In this document: positions 23,225 to 34,530 of the stretch, piece after piece | Layout of the letters: each line of letters opens with the position of its first letter | Numbering within the stretch: position 1 is the first letter of the stretch | From: Liolophura sinensis | Taxonomy: Eukaryota; Mollusca; Polyplacophora; Chitonida; Chitonidae | Reading direction: 5' to 3' | Assembly: GCF_032854445.1 (NCBI RefSeq) | Contig: NC_088298.1 | Coordinates: 977,474 to 1,041,473 of the forward strand | DNA length: 64,000 nt | Notes under the pieces: model-generated | Databases searched by the model: none | What the model saw: the letters and a program-made list of their open reading frames with translations, nothing else | Told to the model about the DNA's origin: nothing | Translations under genes and position numbers: made by a program

Positions 23225-23400
23225 ATTCGTATATTTGTACCAATGGTCATGCATGCTGGACGTTCCAGATGAATAATGGCAAGAACGATTTCCTGAAACA
23301 ATGTTCAAACCCAACCAACAAAGCACGGAGAAAGAATATCAAGTAAGAAACTAGGGCGGAATCAATAGTTTTCAATGATACCAGAAAAACTCGTTCTGCA
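23225..23400 (+). mobile_element. Family D repeat, diverged
   Basis: TGCTGGACGTTCCAGATGAA, GCAAGAACGATTTCCTGAAA, AATATCAAGTAAGAAACTAG and AGTTTTCAATGAT follow the family D order. Confidence 0.6.
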
Positions 23401-23974
23401 GAACATAATTTGCTGTCTGATGGAAGCATTTTACTGCAATGAAAGCGATGAAAATGAATCAAAATTAAAACAGTGGTAATAAACTTCAAGTATAATTATC
23501 AATGTTTCAACTGATTCAAAGATGCGTATCTGACATCGGACATCTTCTTTTCTTTTTGAACACATTTTATGTTGACTTCAATCAATTCTTATCGGCAGTT
23601 TCTTAAAAAAAAAGACATTATCAGTTTCCACGGATTGGATGTTGGTACGTTTGAGAAATTAAGAAAGGAGCCACCATACACGAAATGACAAAGGTTTACA
23701 GGGTCATGACTGAAATACTGGCCACGTGGCGGTAAGTCCAAATCAGGAATTCCATCTGGGCGTACCGTTATAGAGCAAGTTGTGTAATTACTTCAGGATT
23801 GTGTGCTTCGCTTCCATAAATCCTGAAGAGACTCTTGATGAATTTGTCTGAGAATGGCCAACTAATTAACTGTGGAGCGACAGAGAAAGAGTGCCGAGTA
23901 GACTTCATTTTTCTTCTCTCACCTAATAAAGAATTTGTGGGGGCGGGGCGGGCAGTTTGAAAACTTGCTCTGCA
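23401..23974. other. No gene seen
   Basis: Unique AT-rich DNA ending in a short G-rich stretch (GGGGGCGGGGCGGGC, about 23938-23953). Confidence 0.4.
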
Positions 23975-23988
23975 CAAAAACGACTGGG

Positions 23989-24174
23989 TTCAAGACCAGC
24001 TCATGCTGCCTTCCTCTCCGGCCGTACGTGGGAAGGTCTGCCAGCAACCTGCGGATGGTCGTGGGTTTCCCCCGGGCTCTGCCCGGTTTCCACCCACCAT
24101 AATGCTGGTCGCCGTCGTATAAGTGAAATATTCTTGAGTACGGCGTAAAACACCAATCAAAAAAAAAAAAAAAT
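23989..24174 (+). mobile_element. SINE A, 5'-truncated, poly-A tail, 14-bp target duplication
   Basis: Begins at the B box (TTCAAGACCAGCTCATGCTG), continues through GGCCGTACGTGGGAAGGTCT and CATAATGCTGGTCGCCGTCG, and ends in GTACGGCGTAAAACACCAAT plus about 15 A. The exact repeat CAAAAACGACTGGG flanks it (23975-23988 and 24175-24188). Identity to the full-length copy is high, so the insertion looks recent. The truncated head and A tail are hallmarks of L1-type target-primed retroposition. Confidence 0.96.
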
Positions 24175-24188
24175 CAAAAACGACTGGG

Positions 24189-24534
24189 AGAGTTGGGGTT
24201 AATTAATAAAATGTTTACAGGCCTTTTTCTTTTTCAATACCTGTCACCAAATAATGAACAGCACATGTCCATTTATTATGTAACGTTAAAGGAAAATGAA
24301 TTTTCCCATGCATTAAACATAATAACAAACTTTATTTAGACTCATCAGTCCATTCACGCAGTAAGGCTGGTCTTCCATTGAACTGAGAAATATAAACAGT
24401 GCATCAAAAATAAGTCCCCCCCCCACCACCAAAAACAATGATTGACATTTACGAAGATATTTGCCTAATCGTTGTGAAATTTTGTGCACAGCGTCTCAGT
24501 AATCATTTTGCATGACACCAATTTTTATTAAACT
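24189..24534. other. No gene seen
   Basis: AT-rich. A C-rich stretch (about 10 C then CACCACC) lies near 24416-24432. Confidence 0.4.
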
Positions 24535-24536
24535 TA

Positions 24537-24738
24537 CCCTAATTCTTCCAAAATTTGGGACAGATATTAGCAGTGTTAAAAGTAGAATATTACATTTCTT
24601 TACTAGCGTTTTGGAAAATGTTGTTCACTCCATGGTCTAACTAAGTGAGAAAAAATAAACTCAATATTCCTGCTAGAATTACATATATATTAGCTACAAT
24701 GAGCAGACAAGGTGTCCCAAATTTTGGAAGCAATAGGG
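24537..24738. mobile_element. Mariner-like MITE, 202 bp, ~26-bp TIRs, TA duplication
   Basis: The left end CCCTAATTCTTCCAAAATTT then GGGACA is matched by the inverted right end CCCTATTGCTTCCAAAATTT then GGGACA, with two mismatches. TA flanks both sides (24535-24536 and 24739-24740). The interior has no coding frame. The TA duplication and short TIRs fit a non-autonomous Tc1/mariner element. Confidence 0.88.
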
Positions 24739-24740
24739 TA

Positions 24741-26131
24741 TGCCATTGTTTTCAGTTGTGCGACACGTCCCTGTAATATTACCCCATCTATCATGCTCCA
24801 CGTCATATAATTGTGTATCCTTCAAAAATTGATTATGGATTTCTTTTCATTTACTTTGTTATGAGTTTCGGCAAGTACATTCCTTGATTTTGCTTTCCTT
24901 TCCTGATACGACACACATATTTATGCATATTCTTTGTAGATTCTCTTGAAGCCGTTACAACCTTCTGAACGTGAGAGCTATTAATTCCATATTACTACGT
25001 ATCGCGCCCGTCTTGAGGTTCGTATTAGCCATTGGACGTTTTTGCTTTCAAAGGTCGAAATAGTTTATAACCCCTATTGTAGCATTTTACTTTGTTTGTT
25101 TATTTAACATTGGAATTCTCATTCATAAGGTCATGGTCATGCCTTTACCATTACGACATCTGCTTTCACAATCGGTGAAATAACACATAAAATAGCCATT
25201 TTTATATCGCATGCTAACAAGGATAGTTGTATCTGGGCTGTTTGAAAATAAAAGACATTCATCTTAAAATGAGTTCAGTTAGGTCACGTGATACGTTTTA
25301 ATCAATCGGCAACAATCGGGAGAGAAGCAGATGATGTATATCCGATTTTCGATCATTCAAACTTTGATAGTATTTGAAAAACATGATTTCTCTGTTCATC
25401 TCTGCACTAATCTGGTATGTTAATCAATCATATCCCGTCCTATTGTCTCGCCACGTCTTTTACTGTTTCACACAAACGCTTACACTCTCCAACTTTCTGT
25501 TTGTTTATCCTCAGAGCTGATATTTGATATCTCATCCTGTCTCATTTCGGGTATCAAATTTTAATCATTCGAGGCCAATCGACAAGAAAACGACCGTGGC
25601 ATGTGAATTTTCTGACCACGGAAATTGTTTACGTTCATGCGAAGCCACGGGTTCTGTTATTATACAGCCATTCAGCGCAAAAGCATGTCACTGATGGATC
25701 ATCGCTCAAGAATTAATACGTTTCGAGGAAAGATGAAAGTTTTTTAACGGTAGCCATCATGATTTTTACCATGAATAGAACGGACAAACGGACAAATGGC
25801 TAGGAGGTTTCCTCTTCCTTGATACAGTACCCTTGTTCTGTTTAAGCCACATAATTAGCCGACGTAGATGTCCCGAGAACAGACAGCCGTTGTGCAAAGT
25901 GGGAATCAGTACATAATAGTGGCTATTATAGCCTGGTGAAATGGCCCATGTTCGATGTTTTCGTACGCTAGCTGTATATGCAAACTTCCGATTGCCATAA
26001 TTTTTCTAAGAAACCAACTGACACATAACCTTTTGTTGAAAATTAGATCTTGTCAGTAGTCAATTTATCATAAAAAATAGTAAAGTATCTCCTCGGACAA
26101 AATATTTTTGGTATCCAGTACTTAATGGATG
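24741..26131. other. No gene seen
   Basis: Long unique AT-rich stretch without array, SINE or recognisable coding frame. Confidence 0.4.
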
Positions 26132-26870
26132 TATGTCATTTTCAAGAATTATTCCCATTATGTTTATGTCGTTTCCAAGAATTATTTCCATTATGTTCAT
26201 GTCATTTTCAAGAATTATTCCCATTATGTTTATGTCGTTTCCAAGAATTATTTCCATTATGTTCATGTCGTTTTCAAGAATTGTTCCCATTATGTTTATG
26301 TCGTTTTCAAGAGTTATTCCCATTATGTTTATGTCGTTTTCAAGAATTATTCCCATTATGTTTATGTCGTTTTCAAGAATTATTCCCATTATGTTTATGT
26401 CGTTTCCAAGAATTATTTCCATTATGTTCATGTCAGTTTCAAGAATTATTCCCATTATGCTTATGTCGTTTCCAAGAATTATTCCCATTATGTTTATGTC
26501 GTTTCCAAGAATTATTCCCATTATGTTTATGTCGTTTTCAAGAATTATTCCCATTATGTTTATGTCGTTTTCAAGAATTATTCCCATTATGTTTATGTCG
26601 TTTTCAAGAATTATTCCCATTATGTTTATGTCGTTTTCAAGAATTATTCCCATTATGTTTATGTCGTTTCCAAGAATTATTTCCATTATGTTCATGTCAG
26701 TTTCAAGAATTATTCCCATTATGTTTATGTCGTTTCCAAGAATTATTCCCATTATGTTTATGTCGTTTCCAAGAATTATTCCCATTATGTTTATGTCGTT
26801 TCCAAGAATTTTTCCCATGATGTTTATGTCGTTTCCAAGAATTATTCCCATTATTTTTATGTTGTTTCTA
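26132..26870. repeat. 33-bp tandem array, ~22 copies, with 8-unit higher-order repeat
   Basis: Unit ATGTCGTTTTCAAGAATTAT plus TCCCATTATGTTT. The period is read from CAAGAAT at 26341 and 26374. As 33 is 11 codons and the unit holds no stop in these frames, four frames (minus 26060-26881; plus 26125-26891 in all three phases) stay open for 230-273 codons. I regard all as artefacts. Diagnostic variants (ATTTCC with GTTCATGTCAG) recur exactly 264 bp apart (26431 and 26695). Confidence 0.97.
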
Positions 26871-28144
26871 TACTTTTTCAAAATTAAATAAAGGTATTAA
26901 AGTAGTGAGAACTGGAACAGCAACAATGACGATTTTTTCCTGCTACATTGTCTAAAATTTGTCGAGGAATATGCTGGACTACATATGTTAATCCTGTAAA
27001 TTGTCAACATCTTTTGTCACTTTTCACCACCTTCATTTATATATTATATTTAATTGCTGTTAATAACCTGCGATGGTCGTGGGTCTCCTCAGGGCTCTGT
27101 TTGATTTCCTCCCACCATAATGCTGGCCAAAGAACCGCAGCCCAATCGGCAAAAACCGGGTTCGAACGCGTGACCTCACTGTTGAAGTTCTATTAGTATG
27201 AACGTAGTGCGCCAAGATCACTCCACATATTAATTGTGTACATATGCTTACACTAGGATAACCGTTAATTCTCGTATCTCTTTTCACAGGACGCCATGGG
27301 TACGGAAAGATGAGAGTGACAACATTTCAAATCTTATACCTGCCCTGAATGGGAATCGAACTCGCTTAGAGACAGACGCTGTAACCTAATCGATCATCTC
27401 AAGTGACTGATCTTTGTTTTTTTGATACAGCATCATACGATTGAATAGGTCTGTGAAAAATACCGAGTACAAATATGATTAAGATGTGGCAGAAAGGCAT
27501 TCTTGCCAAAAAAAAAAACAGTCAGCAAGACGTGTGTGATTCAGTATAAAAAATACATCGTTGACAAAAAATAACGTCAAGATGAATGGTGGAAAACTGA
27601 ACTTCCTCGTAGCTGTGACGGTTTTTGATTCATATCCTTGTTCTCCCCTCTCTAGCTTTGTAATACGGCTGACATATTGAGCTATATCTCCCTTCATCTA
27701 GGAAAAAATGGTTGGCTGACCCAGTATTATTGACCTGATAAATACATATTTGCTATCTTCGCTACACCACACGTTATTCAATAAGTGTAAACAGCCTGAT
27801 TTTTTCCAACGACTTCTTCTACCTTTACACCCTACTTAACTAAAAAAAAAAAACACTATCTGTGCACAGCCTTTTTAGGTTTGTCAATGACGAATCAATA
27901 ATAATCGATGTAACATGATAGATTGTAGGACAGCGGTCAATTTAAGGATTTGGAGAAAATACAAGGACGCTGGCGAGGTCTTGTTTTGTTCTTATATGTA
28001 CATGAGCGTTTAACTTATAACCATGAACTGGGCAATATCTAGTAGAGACAGGTACAGTACGGTGATTCATGGAAATTTAAATCGATAGAATACGGTGTAT
28101 TACTGGTTGATTGGATTGTCAGATTTGAATCCTTGCTGTCATAC
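26871..28144. other. No gene seen; SINE A fragment 27064-27130 and tRNA-like relics
   Basis: Bases 27064-27130 match the middle of SINE A (ATGGTCGTGGGTCTCC, CCCACCATAATGCTGGCC). On the minus strand, about 27180-27135 and 27410-27345 carry B-box-like GGTTCGAAC / GAGTTCGATTCCC blocks. They look like eroded tRNA-derived heads rather than tRNA genes, since no acceptor stem pairs. Confidence 0.5.
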
Positions 28145-28235
28145 TTTATAATTAAAGACATACAACATAGAGAGTAAAACAAGAGCAGCGATTCCAGTGT
28201 GATAGCTGGCAAATGGTCACACGGTGAAATACGGC
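28145..28235 (-). mobile_element. Family C 3' fragment
   Basis: TATAATTAAAGACATACAAC, ATAGAGAGTAAAACAAGAGC and GGTCACACGGTGAAATACGG. The copy stops abruptly, so only the conserved end is present. Confidence 0.85.
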
Positions 28236-28782
28236 CTCCAGAACCATGTCTACCGATCGGCGTGTTTCCATGAAATACGCGTTAAACGATTTCGCTTTGG
28301 CAGAAAAACATGAGATTGAAAACCGAAATGTTGAGTCTTAAAAGTTTTTTTAACAAGAGTCGGCTGTCAGTTCGTCGTCTGTCATTAAATATGGATGCGT
28401 ACATTATAAATGAAGTATAAATAACACATTTATTCGTTTTTGATTTAATTAGCGCTTAACGACATAATCAACATTTTTTCACCTCTATGACGGCTGTCGG
28501 GTTTATTGGTAGAAGAAGCTAACGCTTCCAGAGTGAAAACACCGCGTATCGCCGAATTCTCCTCACTTCACTGCATTTGAAAATGCCAGAGCTGGTAACT
28601 CCCTTCCGCACGAGTCAACGGTCTTGCAGTTGCAGCCAGCCACCAAGAGCCAATGACTATGAAGGGGTTGGTACATAATACACAGCTGATAAATCCCAGA
28701 GAACTTTATATCCCTAACCAGATAGATACGATCAAGTTCGAAGTCGTGGACAGTTGATAATGAGTTGCAATAGCAGAGTTTA
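28236..28782. other. No gene seen
   Basis: Unique DNA with nothing recognisable. Confidence 0.4.
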
Positions 28783-28960
28783 GAGTTCGTACTCTTTTGT
28801 CAGTAAAGGTAAAAACACTCCTACTACATCATATGACATGTGAAAAGTGTTGGACAACCTTTGTTGACATTCATTTATCGGTCACCTGTCTCACCACTTT
28901 TCAGAGGCACAATTGACACCTCTTTCATTTAGGAACTTCTCCAGTTCGCAAACCTTTATC
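28783..28960 (-). mobile_element. Partial copy of the 21595-21919 inverted-repeat element
   Basis: The reverse complement of 28880-28945 (AGAAGTTCCTAAATGAAAGA, GGTGTCAATTGTGCCTCTG) matches 21770-21830. TACTCTTTTGTCAGTAAAGG at 28790 matches the right arm. Only one arm plus interior is present. Confidence 0.75.
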
Positions 28961-31274
28961 TCCTTAATTTTTTTCAACCGTTTTAAAATCAAAAGGTAGT
29001 TTATAAAGAGAATGATTTTTAACGAAATTATTTAGTTGTTTTCTATTTGAAAGAAATGTTAAGTGCTTCATTTTGAAATTATTCGAATATATTCTTGTGT
29101 CTTTAATGAATCTTGTTACTTCCTGTCTGTCTCTCCACAATATGGCTACATAAGGGCCTAACAAGCGTCAAATCGTAATCATTCATCCATTCTTCATCTT
29201 TGAGATGTTTCCAAAAAACCAATGGAGGATTATAACATTCATGAATAATTTAAGTATGGCTGGATAATTATAAGCAAAACCAGACAAGCAGGCGTCGATA
29301 ACGTAACACGGATCAGAATTCAGACAATTCGGTCTTCAAAAACATGTGAAAATGTTCTTCAGTTCAGTCCAAAATGATATTTAAATGTTAATCAATCCTA
29401 CAGTGGCTGGGGAAATTGCTGGTCTTGCAATTCTCAACGTTGATTACGTGTTCTTTATGAGCTGACGGATGGTGTTAAAATTTTGAAAGACTGCCCCTTA
29501 GATTCCAATTTATCAGATAAAAAACCCTTGCACTTTTCCCCCAACTCTGATGTCAAACAGTTTCTACGAATGGATTGATACTTGATCTCATCTAACTCTG
29601 CCGAACTTTCAAATCTGTATTATGTGAGGAAAATCATTACAGGGAGAAAAAAGACCGCTTTATTCCACAATGCAGACAACGGTAAATTTTCCGTATTCAT
29701 GTGAAGCTCTAACGAGGATCTTGCCTGTTACTCAGCTTTGTCCGAATAAAGAAAAACTCTGTGGTTCTTTTTCACGAATGTCTTGATATTGTCATTGATG
29801 GATGTGCTCGTGAATATGAACAGTATAGTCTATTTCTTGTAAAGAGTGGCCTAGATTCAGCTGTCTGTAAAATCAGTCATACTTACTACCAAAATTGCCT
29901 TTAGTCAGTGACACCTAACATAAGCCCCAGGCATGGACATGTTCAACGTCCATATCATTGCAAGGGAAATGAATATTTTTTTTTAAATTCATAATGTTAA
30001 AGTCCATAAGTTCGGTTTCGACGGCGAGAACCCATTACCTCGGGTGAAGTCATAATTATTCAACAACCAGAGGCATACTGGATATTGAGTGGGGTTTAAC
30101 GTGTTTTGACGTAGGTCGACACCAGTTACCTAAACTGCTATCTGTTTGACTGTAATCCCTGTTTCTAACACTGCCATATTTGAAATTGTTAACACCTTTA
30201 GTGTAATATAAGCTTAATAAATGAATTTTATTTTACCTCTTGAAGTATATGATCTCATGGCAATATGATTTTAAAGTTGGATGTTAGAAAATTGTGTTTT
30301 TAAACACAATGTACTCTGTTCGCTTAGAGTGTGGTGTAGGCTGGAGTTTTTTCTAACGGCATGTTGGTGTACCTATTGTAAAACAAATTAGTCCCCACGC
30401 CCATTTCCCAGCATGCCACTGTCGTTTTTTAAATAATTGTGACGTCGCCCAGGCAATGAGTTCTTGGCGTCGAAACTGAGTTTATGCAGATTAACGTAAA
30501 AAATTCGAAAAAGTGGTCTAATTACATTTTCTTCAAAGGAATGTGGACTTACCCATGTGTAGAGCTTGTGTTATTACGTATCACTGATTGAAGACAATTT
30601 TGGTAACGAGAATGACTGATTTTACAGACAACTGAGCATAGATCTGAACATATATTTCTCTGAAAGAATTATACTACAGTCGTGAAGCCATTGTACAGTG
30701 TATGGCTGCTTCCCTGCGCCAGTACATATCAAGGAAGCTCTCAAAAGTTTACAATGAGTATAACACTCTCGTTGGCAGGTATGGACAGAGCGTTCAGAAT
30801 CTCTGGCGATCTGCATTGTGATCAACCAAATAGACGGCGCTGTTATCCCTATGTACATATCTATCACATACATGGTATGTACCAACATAGATGGCGCTGG
30901 TTGCCCAGTGTAACCGTCTATCTTGTATGTCATGTGTAACATCATAGACGGCGCCTCTTGTAGCATGAGATCTTTACATATTAACGGGAAAGACGTAATC
31001 GTCCCTTACTTTTGAATCATAATCTGATCGGTTAGGGTCTGTAACGCTCGTCTGGTAATACCGCTTAACCTGGGGCTAGGGGCCGTAAAGGTAGCCATGC
31101 TAATTACATCAGCATGATGCCTTTATGAACAGTTGCAATTAAAGCGCGACTGAGATACTTGTTTAGCTGTTATTTGACATGGAACTCATTCACGGACTAC
31201 GAATTTGAACTTTGATATGGAATTCATGCCTGGAATATTCATTGTCTGCCCGGCATCATTGAAAACTGATGACC
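28961..31274. other. No gene supported; weak 3-unit repeat at 30820-30955
   Basis: Long unique stretch. The block AATAGACGGCGCTG / CATAGATGGCGCTGG / CATAGACGGCGCCTC recurs three times at roughly 55-60-bp spacing near 30828-30955. A near-palindrome GTGTTTTTAAACAC lies near 30294-30307. The frames at 30622-30966 overlap these repeats and have no known domain. Confidence 0.45.
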
Positions 31275-32378
31275 GCTTCTCTCTTGTGTGTTACCGGCTT
31301 TATTTCTTATTTGTATAATTTCTTACATACCTTTGTCTTCGGGAGTTAGTGTTAAACGCTGTTGTGGAAATGGATCTTGCGATTATCGACTTGGAACGCC
31401 CTGTACGGACTACGAATGGTATAGGAATGTCGGACTTGACGCTTATATATATCAATACTGATATATGGGGCCAGACTAGGTCGGATGTCAGTTCGTAGTG
31501 TCCGTCTAGTGTGATTAAGTTGTGGGCTTCTGTTTGGTGTCAGTGTATTGTGGCAGGGACGGGTGTCATGTCTGGTGTCAGTGTATTTCGAGCGCGGCAT
31601 GGGTTATGTCTGGCGTATGTGTGCTAGGAGCCTGCTGGGTGTCATGCCTGGTGTCCGTATGCTGAGAACGTGATGGGTGTCATGTTTGTCGTCCGTGTGC
31701 TGGGAGCGTCTTGGGTTTCATATCTATTGTCCGTGTGCTGAAGTCTGTTGGGAGTCATGTTTGGTGTTCGTGTGCCGCATGGGAGCCTTTTGGGAATCAT
31801 GTCCAGTGTCCCTGTGCTGTGAACCTGTTGGGTGTCATGTCTGGCGTTCGTGTGTTGGAGGCCTGTTTGGGAGTCATGTCTGGTGTCTGTGTACTTGGAA
31901 CCGTTGGAGTGTTGGGTTGTTTTTCGTATTGTTATGGCCACTTCATCTTTTTCCACATCGTTTTCTTGTCAAGGGAATTATCATTCTTCGGTCGAATTCT
32001 ACCTGTTGTAATGAAATTCCACTTTGCACGGATGAGCGGAATTACCGATTATCTTCGAACGTGTCATTTCTCTGACATACACAGCTTTTATAATCGAGAT
32101 CAAAGGGGCTTTCACCTTGAAATGAACGCGCAAAAGCACCTAAGCACTGCTCGATTGCACCATCGGTGGTTGTTTAACGGAGATGAGGGCCAGAGGGTCA
32201 TAAGTATAAGCGTTATGTCCGACATTCGTATACCATTAGTAGCCAGTAAAGGGCGTTCCAAGTCGATAATCGCAAGATCCATTTTCCTAAACAACGTTTA
32301 ACACTAGCTCCCAAAGACAAAGGTATGTAAGAAATTATACAAATAGGAAATAAAGCCAGAAACACACAAGAGAGAAGC
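31275..32378. mobile_element. 1.1-kb element with 172-bp TIRs (family D arms) around a minisatellite
   Basis: The arms 31275-31446 and 32206-32378 are reverse complements at about 90 percent identity by hand count. Shared blocks include GTATAATTTCTTACATACCT, TGGATCTTGCGATTATCGAC and TTGGAACGCCCT. Single arms of the same sequence are scattered through the window as family D. The core holds a 38-bp minisatellite. No transposase frame is visible. The alternative is two independent D insertions in opposite orientation. Confidence 0.7.
31520..31905. repeat. 38-bp degenerate minisatellite, ~10 copies
   Basis: Repeated GGGTGTCATGTCTGGTGTCC...GTGTGCTGGGAGC with 37-38-bp spacing, for example GTCATG at 31638, 31677 and 31754. 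Copies differ by many substitutions. The open frames at 31642-32301 are repeat-driven. Confidence 0.85.
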
Positions 32379-32844
32379 GCTTTGGGGACGGACAGATGTA
32401 TTGATGAATCACTTGGTCTCACCTGGGTATTTTCTGTGAAAAAAGGGATAAGACATACACAAGATAACATTGTCGCTTCCCGTGGGGTGAAATACAAGGA
32501 GACGTCTATCTGGCCTCAGATCATATTCCAAGCAGCGCTTTTCCTCAAATCGCCAATCTGGTTCACGAGTTCATTGATCTAAAAACAGCATAGTGGATGG
32601 TTTGAAAAAGCGACCGGAGTCTAAGTTGATTGTAACTACCACGACGACATGTGTTAACAACATATGTTGCCATGGACGTTACAGTCAATTTGGCTGCGAT
32701 CGCTTTGTACAAGAAATCCCTGTGCTATAGGTGCCACATCCTGTCACTGACCAGACATCTGTTATTTAGCCATTTACTCTCCAGAAGAGAATACTCTAAA
32801 AGAATGTGAAGCAGTCTAACTGACATTAAGAGTAAACCTAATCA
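32379..32844. other. No gene seen
   Basis: Unique DNA. The plus frame at 32382-32582 has no recognisable domain. Confidence 0.4.
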
Positions 32845-32912
32845 ATTTATTTATTTGATCGGTGTACTGTGTTTAACGTTATACTCAAGAATTATTCACT
32901 TATACGACGTCT
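32845..32912 (-). mobile_element. SINE A 3' end, head-to-head with next SINE
   Basis: TTTATTTATTTGATCGGTGT, TTAACGTTATACTCAAGAAT and TATTCACTTATACGACG are the reversed 3' end of SINE A. It abuts a forward copy directly. Confidence 0.85.
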
Positions 32913-33095
32913 GCATACTGGCTTTCTCTTAGGCCGTACCTCAGAAGGTCTGCCAACAACCTACGGATGGTCGTGAGCTTTACCCGGCTTCTCAGCGGTT
33001 AGCTTTCACTATAATGCTGACCGCTGTCGTATAAGTGAAATATTCTTGAGCACGGCGTAAAACACCAATCAAATAAATAAATAGATATATGTCAT
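32913..33095 (+). mobile_element. SINE A, 3' two-thirds
   Basis: GGTCTGCCAACAACCTACGG, ATGGTCGTGAGC, CTATAATGCTGACCGCTGTC, GTATAAGTGAAATATTCTTG and GAGCACGGCGTAAAACACCA, ending in an AAATAAATA tail. It forms an inverted pair with the fragment on its left. Confidence 0.9.
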
Positions 33096-33270
33096 GTGTC
33101 ATGTGAATGGGTGAAGGAAAAGCGGGGTGCCCTGAGTAAACCACCCAACCTTCAACAGACATCTTGCGTGCCTTCGAACGAGAGAATTGGATTCGAACAT
33201 GTGCCCTTACTGGACAGAGGTTAAGCGGCTGCGGAGCCAACAGTGCTTTAACCAAGTGGACCAGAGAAAG
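33096..33270 (-). mobile_element. tRNA-headed SINE-like sequence
   Basis: On the minus strand about 33265-33178 reads CTGGTCCACTTGGTTAAAGC (A-box-like) and later GCACATGTTCGAATCCAATT (B box GTTCGAATCC). Bases GGTGGTTTACTCAGGGCACC follow. I read it as a tRNA-derived retroposon head of another family; the tail is not resolved. Confidence 0.55.
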
Positions 33271-34377
33271 TCCTAGATCACTTGATAATAGAAGCAATTC
33301 TTAAAACTGCTTTTTCCTCGATAATTTAATGATTTCCAATGAAAATAATCGACTGAAGTAAGCTTTGGTTCAACTTGCAAGTAAAACCTAAAATTTTATA
33401 GCATATGTAGATCAACAGACAACGAATGTGGGTCTCGAATCTGCCTTAACCAACAATTAGCTTGTCGTACCAAAACTGATGATAAGCCATCTTTACCTAG
33501 CATGTGGGGAGAAATTCGTTCATATTTCATCCGATATGTAAGAAACACACCATGTGTGTTGTGAACGTTGCTGTGAACTTGCTAACAATGCCATATAGAG
33601 ATGGAGATAGTTCGTGAATTCTAAACACCGTGTATGTCTTCATTGCAAGAGTTGTTATCCACCATCTTCACGCCGTCAACCATTAAAACAATATCCAGCT
33701 TCAAATTTCCAATGGTAAGCCCCACGAAAAAGTTAGTTATTACATTAAAATTCAAATGATTACTACCAAGGGGAAAGGGACATTACCTGTACGCTTTAGA
33801 AGTAGTCCCAGCGGTCGCATAAGAAGTAGTCTCTGGGGCCTGGCCTAATGCTACGCCCAGGGCGTATAGTATAATATTTTGAGTAGCGCTATGCTTGTAA
33901 TCACTAGTACATGGTAATACACATGTCCAGTATGTTTGGACAGGCGAAGTGATGGATGTGCATGGTATGGGCCGAATGCTTGCGAGGCTTTGTTAAGCAC
34001 TCTACCGCTCGGAGTAACCAACAGCTAAATGGAGCCTCATCACTGTCTGACCAACCAACATCCGCTCAAGGAGGGAGCTGTCCAGCAACGGAACTCTTCC
34101 GTGAAAGGCCCCACTCGGATCTGGACTATCCACACAGGCAAAGATGTCAACAAGGTCGGCTGAGTGCGGGAACAACATTTCCTCTTCACTGTTGGAGAGA
34201 TAGATGCCACCGACTCACGTCACTGTGCGCATCATTGAGAGAAAAGAAGGGTGGGTATAGTCTCTATAGTGACGCCCACTCTCACACTTGTTACTTGCGG
34301 ACAGAAGGTCACGTTGGTCAAAGGCAGCGATTAAAACTCGCGAAGATGAACTGCTGATAGTTTTTTTTGCATATATA
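33271..34377. other. No gene supported; longest unexplained plus frame 33956-34357
   Basis: A 133-codon frame at 33956-34357 lies in DNA somewhat richer in GC than its surroundings and is not explained by a repeat. It has no recognisable domain and no convincing splice sites, and its length is within chance. Confidence 0.4.
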
Positions 34378-34530
34378 TGAACAGTTAGAATAAAACCTAA
34401 AAACAAAAACTGAGGTAAACTGACAATAGACCCAAATTTTAACGGTAATACGTGTGACCATTTGCCAACAATCACACTGTCGTCATTGCTCTGGTTTTAC
34501 TCTCTGTGCTGAAGTCTTTTATATTGATTG
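34378..34530 (+). mobile_element. Family C 3' part
   Basis: ATGAACAGTTAGAATAAAAC, CTGAGGTAAACTGACAATAG, CACACTGTCGTCATTGCTCT and GGTTTTACTCTCTGTGCTGA. Truncated at the 5' side. Confidence 0.88.

Noticed and set aside
26060-26891. Four overlapping open frames of 231-273 codons
   Set aside because: All arise from a 33-bp tandem unit without stops in those frames. No start, splice or domain evidence separates one frame from the others.
27345-27410. tRNA gene candidate on the minus strand (GAGTTCGATTCCC B box)
   Set aside because: The ends do not pair into an acceptor stem and no anticodon arm is evident. It fits an eroded SINE head better, as do similar blocks near 18885-18955, 40020-40085 and 53359.
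33956-34357. 133-codon frame in locally GC-richer DNA
   Set aside because: No domain, no clear acceptor or donor, and the length is within chance. Kept only as an unexplained stretch.
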